64,000 bases of DNA from Legionella donaldsonii (GTDB lineage: Bacteria; Pseudomonadota; Gammaproteobacteria; Legionellales; Legionellaceae): the NCBI RefSeq assembly GCF_900452385.1, contig NZ_UGOA01000001.1:691501-755500 (forward strand). Direction: 5' to 3'. The notes below the pieces were generated by a model. The model was not told the DNA's origin. It searched no databases and was given only the letters and a program-made list of their open reading frames with translations. Position numbers and translations under genes: made by a program. Of the stretch, positions 26,293-37,053 are shown piece by piece; positions within the stretch are counted from its first letter, which is position 1, and every line of letters begins with the position of its first letter.

Positions 26293-27645
26293 ATGGTACT
26301 GACTTTAATTTATTTTTTCCTTGCATTGTTATTGTTAATAACAGTACATGAATATGGTCATTTTCTCGTAGCCCGCCTTTGCGGTGTGAAGGTCCTTCGT
26401 TTTTCATTCGGTTTTGGTAAGGTACTGGCACGCTGGCATGATAAACAGGGCACGGAGTATGCCTGGTCTCTTTTTCCTCTGGGCGGGTATGTGAAAATGC
26501 TGGATGAAACTGAAGGCGAAGTCCCGGAAAAAGAGCGTCATCTTGCTTTTAATAACAAATCGGTTTGGGCTCGTATCGCAATCATTGTAGCCGGTCCTTT
26601 ATTTAATTTTATTTTTGCTTTCGTCGCGTTATGGATGGTCTTGGTGATTGGTATTCAATCCCTGGCACCTATGATTGAAACAGTGAAGCCTGGAAGTATT
26701 GCTGCAGAGGCTGGGTTAGGGCCGAAACAAGAAATTCTGGCTCTGGATAATAAAAAAATTACCAGTTGGCGAGATTTTCAGTTTGCTTTAATGCCTTTGC
26801 TTGGCAGTGATGAAAAAGTCTCCATTTCTGTCAAGTCGTTAGCAAATGGCGAGAAAAAAACATTCATTCTACCCTTGGAAAATTGGAATTTGGACGCCAA
26901 AAAACCTGATCCCTTAGGAAGCCTTGGGATAACCCCCTTTATACCTACCATACCTCCTATAGTCGGTGAAGTACTTGATGACTCGCCGGCGAAAGCAGCA
27001 GGATTGCAATCGGGTGATATTATTAAGACCGTGGAGGGCAAACCTTTAGAGGATTGGCTAAATTTGGTTGAGTATGTCAAGCAACATCCAGGCGCTCCTT
27101 TGCATTTGTTGATCGCCAGACAAGGGCAGATAGAGAACGTCAAATTACAAATTGGTACGAAAGTAAATGATGGCCAAAAAGAAGGTTTTCTTGGTGTTCG
27201 CTCTCAAAAAGTAGATTGGCCGCCACAATGGTTGCGCGTACAACGCCAAGGTCCCGTTGAAGCAATGGGGACTGCTTTTGCGCAAACAATTGATTTAACA
27301 GGAGCAACGTTTTCTTTAATTGGCCGTTTTATTACAGGTAAACTGGCGTTACAAAGTATTAGCGGACCGGTGGGAATAGCCCAGGGAGCAGGCGAATCCG
27401 CCCGTACCGGATTTACTTATTATTTATCTTTCTTAGCTTTAGTCAGTATTAGTTTAGGCGTGTTGAATCTATTGCCTATTCCTATGCTGGATGGAGGTCA
27501 TTTACTTTACTGCCTAATGGAAATTGTTAGAAGGCGGCCACTTTCTGAAGAGGTGAGATCAGCGGGAATTTATGTTGGCTTATTGTTTATGATGGCATTA
27601 ATGATTTTAGCATTGAGCAATGATATATCGCGGTTGCTGGGATAA
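26293..27645 (+). CDS. rseP: RseP site-2 zinc metalloprotease
   Basis: 450 residues from the ATG at 26293, two bases after the cdsA stop. The first helix carries HEYGH (zinc ligands H19, H23 and catalytic E20). Two periplasmic PDZ domains follow (about 110-290), and the third metal ligand is in NLLPIPMLDGGH. The family cuts transmembrane anti-sigma factors and cleared signal peptides within the inner membrane. Genes for the anti-sigma factor are not in the window. Confidence 0.96.
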   Translation: MVLTLIYFFLALLLLITVHEYGHFLVARLCGVKVLRFSFGFGKVLARWHDKQGTEYAWSLFPLGGYVKMLDETEGEVPEKERHLAFNNKSVWARIAIIVAGPLFNFIFAFVALWMVLVIGIQSLAPMIETVKPGSIAAEAGLGPKQEILALDNKKITSWRDFQFALMPLLGSDEKVSISVKSLANGEKKTFILPLENWNLDAKKPDPLGSLGITPFIPTIPPIVGEVLDDSPAKAAGLQSGDIIKTVEGKPLEDWLNLVEYVKQHPGAPLHLLIARQGQIENVKLQIGTKVNDGQKEGFLGVRSQKVDWPPQWLRVQRQGPVEAMGTAFAQTIDLTGATFSLIGRFITGKLALQSISGPVGIAQGAGESARTGFTYYLSFLALVSISLGVLNLLPIPMLDGGHLLYCLMEIVRRRPLSEEVRSAGIYVGLLFMMALMILALSNDISRLLG

Positions 27646-28117
27646 TAATGATTATTCTATGATTGTTTTCGATTGAAATAATCAATAAATCAATTGAGTA
27701 TACAAATGCAAGCAGATTTTTAGTCCCAAGATAATAAATAGCTGGTAACAGTGGGGGCTCTCTGTGGTAGACTGTCGCAAAAAATCTAGCTATTGCCCGA
27801 TTTAGCGCTTTTGGATGTGACCATTCTTGCGTTAGTTATTCAGCTCAAGGCTACATTTTAATCATAGACTTCTTCCAGCCTGGCTGTGGAATGGAAAGAG
27901 CGAGCAGACACGGAGCGCGGAGCCGGAGTGTACAGACAAGGACACGAGGGTTCGAGTACCGTCTCGACGAAGCAATTTCCTACCCAAGTAGAGTTTGGAA
28001 AGAGGTCATAATTTCTTGACAGGGTTAGTCACTTCCTATAAAAGGGTGCAATTTATATATTCGTGCTGGAATTATTCCAGTGACAAGACCGTGCGTAGTA
28101 CTGGACGTAAAATAAGA
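27646..28117. other. 472-base gap between rseP and bamA with a candidate promoter
   Basis: No gene can be supported here. TTGACA (28016-28021) followed by TATAAA (28037-28042) at a 15-base spacing may be a bamA promoter. A GC- and purine-rich block at about 27895-27970 (GAGCGCGGAGCCGGAG, GTTCGAGTACC) contrasts with its AT-rich surroundings; it resembles a T-loop in one short stretch but does not fold as a tRNA. Confidence 0.4.
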
Positions 28118-30430
28118 ATGAAAAAAATCAGTAAAAAAATTGTTTTGGGTATCCTTTGTTCAACGGCGTTAGCCTGGTCGACTGAAATAAATGCGGCAAA
28201 TGGTTTCGTTGTGCGTGATATCAAGGTTGTTGGTTTGCAGCGAGTCAGTGTAGGTACTGTGTTAAATTACCTGCCTGTGCAAGTTGGTGAGGAAATAGGA
28301 CCTGGCTCTTCTGCACAAATCATTCGAGCCCTTTATGAAACCGGTTTTTTCCAGGCAGTATCGCTTGAGCGAGAAGGCAACACACTGGTTGTTCACGTGG
28401 TTGAACGAGCCACTATCGGTTCTATTTCGGTAGTGGGGAACCAGGAGATTCCCAGTGATAAAATGAAGGAGTTACTCAAGGAGATGGGCTTGGTCAAGGG
28501 GCGTGTTTTTCAACGGTCATCCCTTGAGCGTTTAGAAAAAGAATTAAAACAGGCCTATAATGCACGTGGAAAGTATAATTCTCGCATCGAAACGAAGATT
28601 GCGTCATTGACGGAAAACCGTGTTGCTATCACCGTCACCGTTTCCGAAGGGCGTGTTTCTCGAATCAAAGAAATCAAGTTTATTGGCAATCACGATTTTA
28701 CCAGTAATGAATTATTGCCGGAATTGTCTTTGTCGACTAGCAATATTTTCACCTATTTCAGTAAAAAGGATCAGTATTCCAAAGCAGCTATGGACACGTC
28801 CCTAGAGGCTCTACGGTCTTTTTACCTTGATCGGGGCTATTTGAAATTTAATATCGTTTCCTCGCAAGTCTTATTATCCCCTGATAAAAAAGATGTTTAT
28901 ATTAATATTCATATCGATGAGGGACCACAGTACCGTTTCGCTGGTTATGCAATTGCAGGTAAAACCATTTTACCCAAAGAAAAAATAGACTCTCTGATTG
29001 AAGTAAAAAAGGGCGATGTTTTTTCACGTAAAAAGGTTACGGAAAGTATTTCTGCGATTGGTTTGGCTTTAGGTGATGTTGGTTATGGTTTTCCTGCCAT
29101 TAATGCAGAGCCTCGGATCGATGAAACCAATAAAACAGTCTTTATTACTTTTATGATCGAGCCTGGCCGTCATGTTTATGTACGCCGTATCAATTTCCAT
29201 GGTAATACGAAAACGGCTGATTATGTATTACGTAATGTCATTCGCCAAAATGAAGGCGGTTTGCTGTCTTTACATAATATTAAAGAATCTGAACGGCAGT
29301 TGCGTCTTCTTAGCTATTTAAAAAATATCAATGTGAAAACAAATCCTGTACCAGGAACAAATAACCAGGTTGATTTGGACGTTGACGTAGAAGAAGCGCC
29401 TTCGGCAGAGGCAACGGCTTCGGTAGGTTATGGTACCAACGGACCGCAATTTAATGCTGCAATTAATCAGCATAACTTCATGGGAACCGGGCGTTCTATG
29501 GGGGTTGGCTTTAATGCGAGCTATTGGGGGCAGGATTATAACCTGAATTATTACAATCCTTTTTATACCCAAAATGGGGTTGGACGCGGGATGGGGCTGT
29601 ATTATCAGCGAGTTGACCCAAAAAAATTGGATGTCAGTTCTTATTCCTCTAACCGTTTTGGTGGTGATGTAAGTTACAACGTATTATTAAGCGAAAATAG
29701 TAGTCTGCAATTCGGCTATGGATACCAAGACTTACGTATTAAGTCAGTCGGTACGGTTATGCAAATTCAGAATTTCGTGAATTTATATGGGCGTGACTTT
29801 CATGAGATTCGCTTAACAAGCGGTTGGAATCGTAACAGCTACGATCAAATGCCTTATCCTACGAGAGGGATGAATCAGCAAATCTCGGGTTTAGTTGCCC
29901 TGCCTGCCTCGTCCAATTCCTTGTCGTATTACAAAGCGGCTTATCAAGCCCACTGGTATCAACCAATTACTCGTGGTTTTATTTTTACCTTGTTAGGCAA
30001 TGTTGGCTATGGAAACGGCTTTAATGGCAAGAGCTTACCGTTCTTCGAAAACTATTTCGCGGGAGGTATTGCCCAGCCTGGTCAGGTTCGAGGTTATGAC
30101 AGTTACTCTCTAGGACCTCAGGATAGTAATGGTAATGCAATCGGTGCCAACTTCCTTGTCAATGGAAGTGCTGGTCTTATCCTGCCTTATCCCTTAAGTC
30201 GTGATAACGTCAGAACAACGGTTTTTACTGATGCCGGTAACGTTTTTGCAAAAGGCATACCGACTGCTTTAAGAGGAACGCTGGCAGGACCGATGCGTTA
30301 TTCAGCCGGTTTATCTGTTGAATGGCGTTCTCCTTTTGGACCTTTGGCATTCAGCGTGGCTCAGGCATTGAACAAACAACCTTTAGATAAGGGACAATTG
30401 TTCCAATTTACCTTGTCATCCGGTTTTTAA
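28118..30430 (+). CDS. bamA: Outer membrane protein assembly factor BamA
   Basis: 770 residues from the ATG at 28118; the upstream open frame lacks a signal peptide. Signal peptide KKIVLGILCSTALAWSTEINA, then five POTRA domains (about 25-420, starting FVVRDIKVVGLQRVSVGTVL), then a 16-strand Omp85 barrel that includes the conserved GGIAQPGQVRGYDSYSLGP loop (the VRGY/F motif) and ends in Phe. It is the central insertase for outer-membrane barrels. Followed by skp and the lipid A genes. Confidence 0.97.
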   Translation: MKKISKKIVLGILCSTALAWSTEINAANGFVVRDIKVVGLQRVSVGTVLNYLPVQVGEEIGPGSSAQIIRALYETGFFQAVSLEREGNTLVVHVVERATIGSISVVGNQEIPSDKMKELLKEMGLVKGRVFQRSSLERLEKELKQAYNARGKYNSRIETKIASLTENRVAITVTVSEGRVSRIKEIKFIGNHDFTSNELLPELSLSTSNIFTYFSKKDQYSKAAMDTSLEALRSFYLDRGYLKFNIVSSQVLLSPDKKDVYINIHIDEGPQYRFAGYAIAGKTILPKEKIDSLIEVKKGDVFSRKKVTESISAIGLALGDVGYGFPAINAEPRIDETNKTVFITFMIEPGRHVYVRRINFHGNTKTADYVLRNVIRQNEGGLLSLHNIKESERQLRLLSYLKNINVKTNPVPGTNNQVDLDVDVEEAPSAEATASVGYGTNGPQFNAAINQHNFMGTGRSMGVGFNASYWGQDYNLNYYNPFYTQNGVGRGMGLYYQRVDPKKLDVSSYSSNRFGGDVSYNVLLSENSSLQFGYGYQDLRIKSVGTVMQIQNFVNLYGRDFHEIRLTSGWNRNSYDQMPYPTRGMNQQISGLVALPASSNSLSYYKAAYQAHWYQPITRGFIFTLLGNVGYGNGFNGKSLPFFENYFAGGIAQPGQVRGYDSYSLGPQDSNGNAIGANFLVNGSAGLILPYPLSRDNVRTTVFTDAGNVFAKGIPTALRGTLAGPMRYSAGLSVEWRSPFGPLAFSVAQALNKQPLDKGQLFQFTLSSGF

Positions 30431-30580
30431 TTTCGCAGGGGTTAGTTTAGGGTTGGTTTAATGAGTAAAAGAAGCTAACTGAAGCTAACTGAAGAAATTA
30501 ATAGGTGGAGACTAGCACAATATCGCAACCTGCAGTGAAGTGTGTTAGCATCAGAGACTTTTAATCAGGAGAGCAACATA

Positions 30581-31081
30581 ATGAAGCGTGTCAGTGGGAT
30601 TTTAATTGCATTAGTGTTTGGTTTAGGTGCCGCTAATGCTTTTGCAGATTGGGCAAAAATTGGTGTTGTAGATTTGCAAAAAATCATGCAAACCTCTAGC
30701 CAAATGAAAGTGATCCAGCAAAAACTAGAGAAAGATTTCAAGCCTCGTCGTGACAAGTTGGTTGCGATGGAAGAAGGGTTGAAAAAGGATATGGAAAAAT
30801 TTAAGCGTGATAGCGCTATTATGAGCCAGACTCAAAAGAAAGAACTGGAGAAAAAGATCGTTGCTACCCAGCAAACTTTTGAAAGAGAAGGCCAGCAATA
30901 TCAGCAGGAATTGAGTACCGCCCATAATGAAGCCATGGAAGAGCTTTACGGTAAGATACGCAAAGCGATCAACAAGGTAGCTGAAACCCAAAAATATGAT
31001 CTTATTCTGCAGAAAGATGCTGCACCTTTCAGTGTTTCCAAGTTGGATATCACTGAGGAAGTGATGAAACAAATTAACTAA
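30581..31081 (+). CDS. skp: Periplasmic chaperone Skp/OmpH
   Basis: 166 residues from the ATG at 30581 with AGGAGAG upstream. Signal peptide (ILIALVFGLGAANAFA), then KIGVVDLQKIMQTS, the conserved OmpH start, followed by a long charged coiled coil (about 45-120) and a C-terminal strand segment (YDLILQKDAAPFSV). It forms trimers that hold unfolded outer-membrane proteins for BamA, encoded just upstream. A ten-base tandem duplication (GAAGCTAACT) lies in the leader near 30475. Confidence 0.94.
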   Translation: MKRVSGILIALVFGLGAANAFADWAKIGVVDLQKIMQTSSQMKVIQQKLEKDFKPRRDKLVAMEEGLKKDMEKFKRDSAIMSQTQKKELEKKIVATQQTFEREGQQYQQELSTAHNEAMEELYGKIRKAINKVAETQKYDLILQKDAAPFSVSKLDITEEVMKQIN

Positions 31082-31099
31082 TTGTTTCATTGCTAATTC

Positions 31100-32131
31100 G
31101 TGAGTAACGTGTATACCCTTGCCGAGCTAGCGGCTCGCCTGGATGGGGTTTTTCATGGTCAAGCTGAATGCCCCATTCAGGGTTTTGCATCATTGAGTCG
31201 TGCTACCCAGACCGATCTGGCTTACTTTGATAATCCTGTCTTGCTTGCATCTTTGAGTCAAACAAGGGCTGGTGTTGTCCTGCTAACTGCAGCGTATCTC
31301 CAATATTGCCCGACCAGTTCTATTGTAGTTGCCAATCCTCTAGAAAAAATGTCAGTGGTTACAGGACTATTTCAACAGACTCCAAAAACCTTGGAAGGAA
31401 TTCATGCGACAGCCGTAGTCTCTCCTTCGGCAACAATAGGCCAGGGTGTGAGAGTGGGAGAAAATTCTGTTATTGGCGACGGGGTAGTGCTGGGTAATGG
31501 TGTCCAGGTTGATGCAAATTGTGTGATTGAATCGGATGTCAGGATAGGAAATCAAACGACCATTCATAACGGGGTTGTTGTTCTACAAGGTTCCGAAATA
31601 GGTCAACATGTTGCTATTGAAAGTGGGGCCATAATTGGTGCCTTACCTTTTAATAGTGTAAAAATGCAGGGTCGCTGGTTACATGGCCCGGCCGTTGGCG
31701 GGGTTATTATTGCAGATTACGTTCAGCTAGGTGCTAACACGGTAATTGCCAGAGGCGCTCTAGGCGATACTTATATTGGTGAAGGGGTGCACATCGATAA
31801 TTTGGTACAGATTGCTCATGATGTTATTATTGGCGCAAATTCAGCCATTGCCGGTTGCGCCGCTATTGGTGCTTATACAAGGATTGGGGCACATTGTATA
31901 ATCGGCGGTGCCAGTTGTGTTGCCGCGCACGTGCATCTTGTGGACGATATCGTGATCACCGGCATGTCAACGGTGAATAAATCCTTGTCTAAGCCAGGCA
32001 TTTATTCTTCTGGCATTATGGTGAGTGAACATGGACAATGGCGTCGTAATGCGGCGCGTTTTCGGCGCCTTGATAATTATGTTACCCGCCTTACCAAATT
32101 GGAAAAGGAGAGGCAGCACGATTCAAATTGA
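31100..32131 (+). CDS. lpxD: UDP-3-O-(3-hydroxyacyl)glucosamine N-acyltransferase
   Basis: 343 residues from a GTG start at 31100. An N-terminal uridine-binding domain (about 1-100) is followed by a left-handed beta-helix of hexapeptide repeats (IGQGVRVGENSVIGDGVVLG and on) and a C-terminal helix. The catalytic His lies in NLVQIAHDVIIG. It adds the second acyl chain in lipid A synthesis. It lies 18 bases after skp and before fabZ and lpxA, the usual order. Confidence 0.96.
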   Translation: MSNVYTLAELAARLDGVFHGQAECPIQGFASLSRATQTDLAYFDNPVLLASLSQTRAGVVLLTAAYLQYCPTSSIVVANPLEKMSVVTGLFQQTPKTLEGIHATAVVSPSATIGQGVRVGENSVIGDGVVLGNGVQVDANCVIESDVRIGNQTTIHNGVVVLQGSEIGQHVAIESGAIIGALPFNSVKMQGRWLHGPAVGGVIIADYVQLGANTVIARGALGDTYIGEGVHIDNLVQIAHDVIIGANSAIAGCAAIGAYTRIGAHCIIGGASCVAAHVHLVDDIVITGMSTVNKSLSKPGIYSSGIMVSEHGQWRRNAARFRRLDNYVTRLTKLEKERQHDSN

Positions 32132-32189
32132 GTTCTCAGAGATTGAGAACAGATGTGAAGCCCCAATGAATTTAATGAGAGTAAAGTGC

Positions 32190-32642
32190 ATGAGTGAAAT
32201 GATTGAAATAACTAAAATTCTCGATTTATTACCACATCGTTATCCATTTGTCCTCGTTGATCGGGTTATGGAATACGAAGTAATGAATTATTTAATTGCT
32301 ACTAAAAATGTAACAATTAACGAACCTTTTTTTACGGGGCATTTCCCGGGAAATCCTATCATGCCTGGTGTGCTAATGCTTGAAGCGTTGGCTCAGGCCA
32401 GTGCGATATTATCGAATTTGTCGCGCAAGCCTAAAGAAGGCTATGAATTCCTGTATTTTTTTGCAGGAATTGATAATGCCCGCTTTAAACAAATAGTAAT
32501 ACCAGGTGATCAACTGCGTTTGGAGGTCAAACTAGTTGGTCAAAAACGTGATTTTTGGCGGATGCATGGCGAAGCTTTTGTTGGTGACAAGCTTGCTTGC
32601 TCAGCAGATTTAATGAGTGCAGCGAAGGAAATTGTAAAGTGA
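32190..32642 (+). CDS. fabZ: 3-hydroxyacyl-[ACP] dehydratase
   Basis: 150 residues from the ATG at 32190 (GAGAG upstream); an ATG at 32166 is an alternative. Hot-dog fold with [17 protein letters not shown], the catalytic His in [11 protein letters not shown] and the Glu in LMLEALAQ. It dehydrates 3-hydroxyacyl-ACP for fatty-acid synthesis and so competes with LpxA and LpxD for the same acyl-ACP pool. Its stop overlaps the lpxA GTG start. Confidence 0.96.
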   Translation: MSEMIEITKILDLLPHRYPFVLVDRVMEYEVMNYLIATKNVTINEPFFTGHFPGNPIMPGVLMLEALAQASAILSNLSRKPKEGYEFLYFFAGIDNARFKQIVIPGDQLRLEVKLVGQKRDFWRMHGEAFVGDKLACSADLMSAAKEIVK

Positions 32643-33409
32643 TAGATGAACGCGCAATGATTCATTCCTCTGCCAAATTGGCAAAAGGCGTATCAGTAGG
32701 TCCAGGCAGCGTGATTGGTGCTGATGTGGAAATTGGTGAAGGAAGCTGGATTGGCCCCCATGTGGTAATTCAAGGACCCACTGTTATCGGTAAAAATAAC
32801 AAGATTTTTCAATTTGCTTCCGTAGGTGATGAACCGCAGGATATTACCTATAAAGGCGAACCCACGCGTTTAGAGATAGGCGATAATAACATTATTCGCG
32901 AATATTGTACGATTAGCCGTGGTACGGTCAAAGGCGGAGGAGTTACCCGTATTGGCAACGGTAATTACTTTATGGCCTATTCTCATATCGGCCATGATTG
33001 TATGATAGGAAACAGCATCACGATGGTAAATCATGCAGCCTTGTCTGGCCATGTCATTGTTAATGATTTTGCTATCATCGGGCCTTATGCCGCCGTACAT
33101 CAATTTTGCCATATAGGCGCCTATGCATTCATTGCCCGTGCAACTTATGTTTCCAAAGATGTTTTACCTTATGTCATGATTGCCGGCCACACAACCTCTG
33201 CATGTGGAATCAATACAGTTGGTTTAAGACGGCGAGGGTTTTCTTCTTCTGCGATTGACCATTTGCGACGTGCCTATAAAATTATTTTCCGCAGAGGACT
33301 AACAGTACAGCAAGCTGTTGCAGAATTAGAGCTAATACAAAATGATTGTCCCGAGGTTATCCCTATGATTGATGCCCTGAATCAATCAACCCGAGGCATT
33401 GTGAGATAA
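32639..33409 (+). CDS. lpxA: UDP-N-acetylglucosamine O-acyltransferase
   Basis: 256 residues from a GTG at 32639, where [12 protein letters not shown] aligns with the family start MIDKSAFVHPTA; it overlaps the fabZ stop (GTGA). Left-handed beta-helix of hexapeptide repeats with the catalytic His in SHIGHDCMIGN, then a C-terminal helical domain (SSSAIDHLRRAYKIIFR). It performs the first step of lipid A synthesis. lpxB, which usually follows, is absent; crcB comes next. Confidence 0.96.
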   Translation: MIDERAMIHSSAKLAKGVSVGPGSVIGADVEIGEGSWIGPHVVIQGPTVIGKNNKIFQFASVGDEPQDITYKGEPTRLEIGDNNIIREYCTISRGTVKGGGVTRIGNGNYFMAYSHIGHDCMIGNSITMVNHAALSGHVIVNDFAIIGPYAAVHQFCHIGAYAFIARATYVSKDVLPYVMIAGHTTSACGINTVGLRRRGFSSSAIDHLRRAYKIIFRRGLTVQQAVAELELIQNDCPEVIPMIDALNQSTRGIVR

Positions 33410-33411
33410 CA

Positions 33412-33792
33412 GTGTTAGCTTCAGTGCTTGCAGTAGCCTGTGGAGGGACTTTAGGAGCAGTGGCTCGTTTCGCTACAGTAAGCATAATGCACCATGTTTT
33501 AGGTTCGCGTTATCCTTATGGCACCTGGGTAGTTAACAGTTTAGGGTCTTTTTTGGCAGGGTTTCTAATAATTCTGCTAACAGAACGATTTGCGGTAGGG
33601 GATTATTGGCGCTTAGTATTAGTGGTCGGTTTTCTTGGGGCTTATACCACGTTTTCCAGTTTTGCCTGGGAAACTTGGGTACTTTATCAAAATGGCCAGG
33701 TACTCGCTGCTGCATTGAATATATTATTCAATAATATTGGTTCATTAGCGATGGTCTTATTAGGAATTTACTGTGGCCGATTGTTGAGTTGA
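33412..33792 (+). CDS. crcB: Fluoride ion channel CrcB/Fluc
   Basis: 126 residues, GTG start two bases after lpxA. Four membrane helices with the family motifs GGTLGAVARF, GTWVVNSLGSF (the pore Asn) and GFLGAYTTFSSFAWE (the Phe ring and Ser/Thr track). Forms a dual-topology dimer that lets toxic fluoride leave the cell. No fluoride riboswitch fold is visible upstream, and being within the lpx operon implies constitutive expression. Confidence 0.93.
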   Translation: MLASVLAVACGGTLGAVARFATVSIMHHVLGSRYPYGTWVVNSLGSFLAGFLIILLTERFAVGDYWRLVLVVGFLGAYTTFSSFAWETWVLYQNGQVLAAALNILFNNIGSLAMVLLGIYCGRLLS

Positions 33793-33898
33793 GTTTGCAG
33801 CTCCTAATCAATAGGACCCTATTATTAATCGAATCAAATAGGATAAACTTTGCGTATTGGAGTTAATCCGAATTGTCTGCGACCAGAGTTAAAGGTGA

Positions 33899-35179
<1,281 letters not shown>

Positions 35180-35663
35180 TTTGCTGAATTTCTTAAAGCG
35201 ATGGGATTTTTATAGACCATTGTTGTTTAACGAAAGGATGAGTTGATAGCAGAAAAACTATAAAGTTATTATTAAGGACCATTAGGGCAAAAATCCATTT
35301 GAAGAAGACCATTATTGGTTGCTTTTCGTAGAGGCAATAACAGAATTTTTAGCTGGCAATGCGGACGGTAGAGATTTTCTCGAGTCAGAACTCTTTAGCT
35401 GTTTTACATCCCGCCGCCTCTTTGAAGCGAATGAAAACTCTAATCTTGCTTCTGGTTTTTGTGAGGTAAGTAAAATAGCTGCCAGGGTAGGTGCTGTATT
35501 GAAGAACTGCTGGCAACTGACGGAATGGCTATTGGGTGTGGCAAGAGGGCGATTGCCTGTTAACGCCTCATTGATAGGCTAAAAAACAAAAGAATTAAGA
35601 ACGAGAGCAGCGAAGCACTCCATAATAATAAAGTAAGCTGTTTTCAGCAGGGAAGGCCTTATT
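35180..35663. other. 484-base gap between serS and the cyclase gene
   Basis: I see no gene I can support. An 87-codon TTG-initiated frame at 35319-35582 lacks a ribosome site, signal or recognisable family. The complementary strand is also open in part. This may be remnant coding sequence. Confidence 0.4.
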
Positions 35664-36956
35664 GTGATCCAAAAATCAAACCTGTACTTGTTTACTTTCC
35701 TCGGTATCTTTTTCAGTTTGTTTTTAGTCGGTACTCTCCTTTCACCCCTTCTCTTAAATATGATTCGCTCAACTTACCTGACTATGAGCATGGATGTGAA
35801 TCGAAGGCAGGCGCAGGTTGTTGCACAGATGATTTCCCATCTCTTGACAGACGGCGAGCCTAAAAAAAATATTATTTCAGCTTTGCAGGCTTCTTTAGCG
35901 AAAACGGAAATGGATCGGGGCTATCTTTGTTTGATTGATGAAAATACAGGCGTTTTTCTAGCACACCCGATTAAAAAACTGGTCGGGCAAAATGTACATC
36001 AATTTGATACCAATTTTTTATTACTCGGGCAAGCACACCCACAAAAATGGGGAGCTGCTATCCAGAGTAAAAAGGTAGAAGCGGGTGGTACCCTGATTAT
36101 GCCAGGAGGAAGAACAGAAATTGTTAATTCATTCCTTGTTCCTGACACAACTGTGAGAGTCTTCTCTCATGAAAATATGAAGAGACTCAATAGCGAAATC
36201 GCTAAATTACAGAGATTATCCCTAATTGCTTTTATCTTGCTGGGGTTTATTGTTGCTTTCCCTGCATCTTATGCTGCACTAAAAGTAAGCAGACGTTATG
36301 AAAAGAGAATTGAAGCAGAGCAGGAAAAATCGGAACGACTTTTATTGAATATTTTACCAGGCAGTATTGCCCAACGATTAAAATCGGAAGAGACAAATAT
36401 TGCCAATCGTTATGACGATGTTTCGGTTTTGTTTATAGATATGGTCAATTTTACTTTACTATCTGCTGCGATGAGCCCAGAAAAATTGGTTGAGGTCCTG
36501 AATTTTATCTTTTCACGGTTTGATGAAATTTCACTAAAGTATGGTTTGGAAAAAATAAAGACAATGGGGGATTCTTATATGGTTGCTGGTGGAATTCCCG
36601 AGTTTAAACCAGACCATTTAAAATGTTGTGTTGAGGCTGGTATGGAAATGATGGCCTTTATTAATAAAGAACATCTGGATGAAAGGAAGTTCGCTATACG
36701 CGCCGGGTTACACGTCGGTCCTGTGGTTGCTGGTGTTATTGGGACCCATAAGTTTACCTATGATCTTTGGGGGGAAACGGTGAATATAGCGTCTCGCCTC
36801 GAGTCTACCTCAGTACCTGGGCATATCCAATGCTCGCAAGCGGTGTATGAGCGAATAAAAAATGATTATAGACTTTTACCCAGAGGGGATGTTTTATTGA
36901 AAGGTATGGGAAGGATTCCCACTTACTTTCTCCTACCAGAAGACGAGCCAAATTAA
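35664..36956 (+). CDS. Membrane-bound class III adenylate cyclase with periplasmic sensor
   Basis: 430 residues, GTG start. One helix at about 8-33, a periplasmic sensor of about 150 residues (a single-Cache-like fold: MDRGYLCLIDENTGVFLAHP), a second helix at 185-206, a linker coiled coil (KRIEAEQEKSERLLLNILPG) and a class III cyclase domain (about 250-425). Metal-binding Asp residues are in VLFIDMVNFT (D259) and GDSY (D303). EKIKTMGD and TYDLWGETVN provide the Lys/Asp pair typical of ATP rather than GTP specificity. Legionella genomes carry several such cyclases. The sensed ligand is unknown. Confidence 0.88.
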   Translation: MIQKSNLYLFTFLGIFFSLFLVGTLLSPLLLNMIRSTYLTMSMDVNRRQAQVVAQMISHLLTDGEPKKNIISALQASLAKTEMDRGYLCLIDENTGVFLAHPIKKLVGQNVHQFDTNFLLLGQAHPQKWGAAIQSKKVEAGGTLIMPGGRTEIVNSFLVPDTTVRVFSHENMKRLNSEIAKLQRLSLIAFILLGFIVAFPASYAALKVSRRYEKRIEAEQEKSERLLLNILPGSIAQRLKSEETNIANRYDDVSVLFIDMVNFTLLSAAMSPEKLVEVLNFIFSRFDEISLKYGLEKIKTMGDSYMVAGGIPEFKPDHLKCCVEAGMEMMAFINKEHLDERKFAIRAGLHVGPVVAGVIGTHKFTYDLWGETVNIASRLESTSVPGHIQCSQAVYERIKNDYRLLPRGDVLLKGMGRIPTYFLLPEDEPN

Positions 36957-37053
36957 AATGAATGGATTTGGTTTCTATAATAAAAGTAAGGATGGTGCGA
37001 TTGAATGGGCGGCATAACCGTTCATTTTATTCGATAGTACAACAGGAAGAATT

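Noticed and set aside
27945-27980. Possible tRNA or structural RNA near GTTCGAGTACC
   Set aside because: Only a T-loop-like string is present; no acceptor, D-arm or anticodon stem can be paired around it.
28620-28805. Small overlapping frames inside bamA, rseP, traC and similar genes
   Set aside because: They are shadows of strongly conserved genes in other frames with no independent signals.
35319-35582. 87-codon TTG-initiated frame between serS and the cyclase gene
   Set aside because: No ribosome site, signal peptide, domain or codon pattern supports it, and the complementary strand is equally open.
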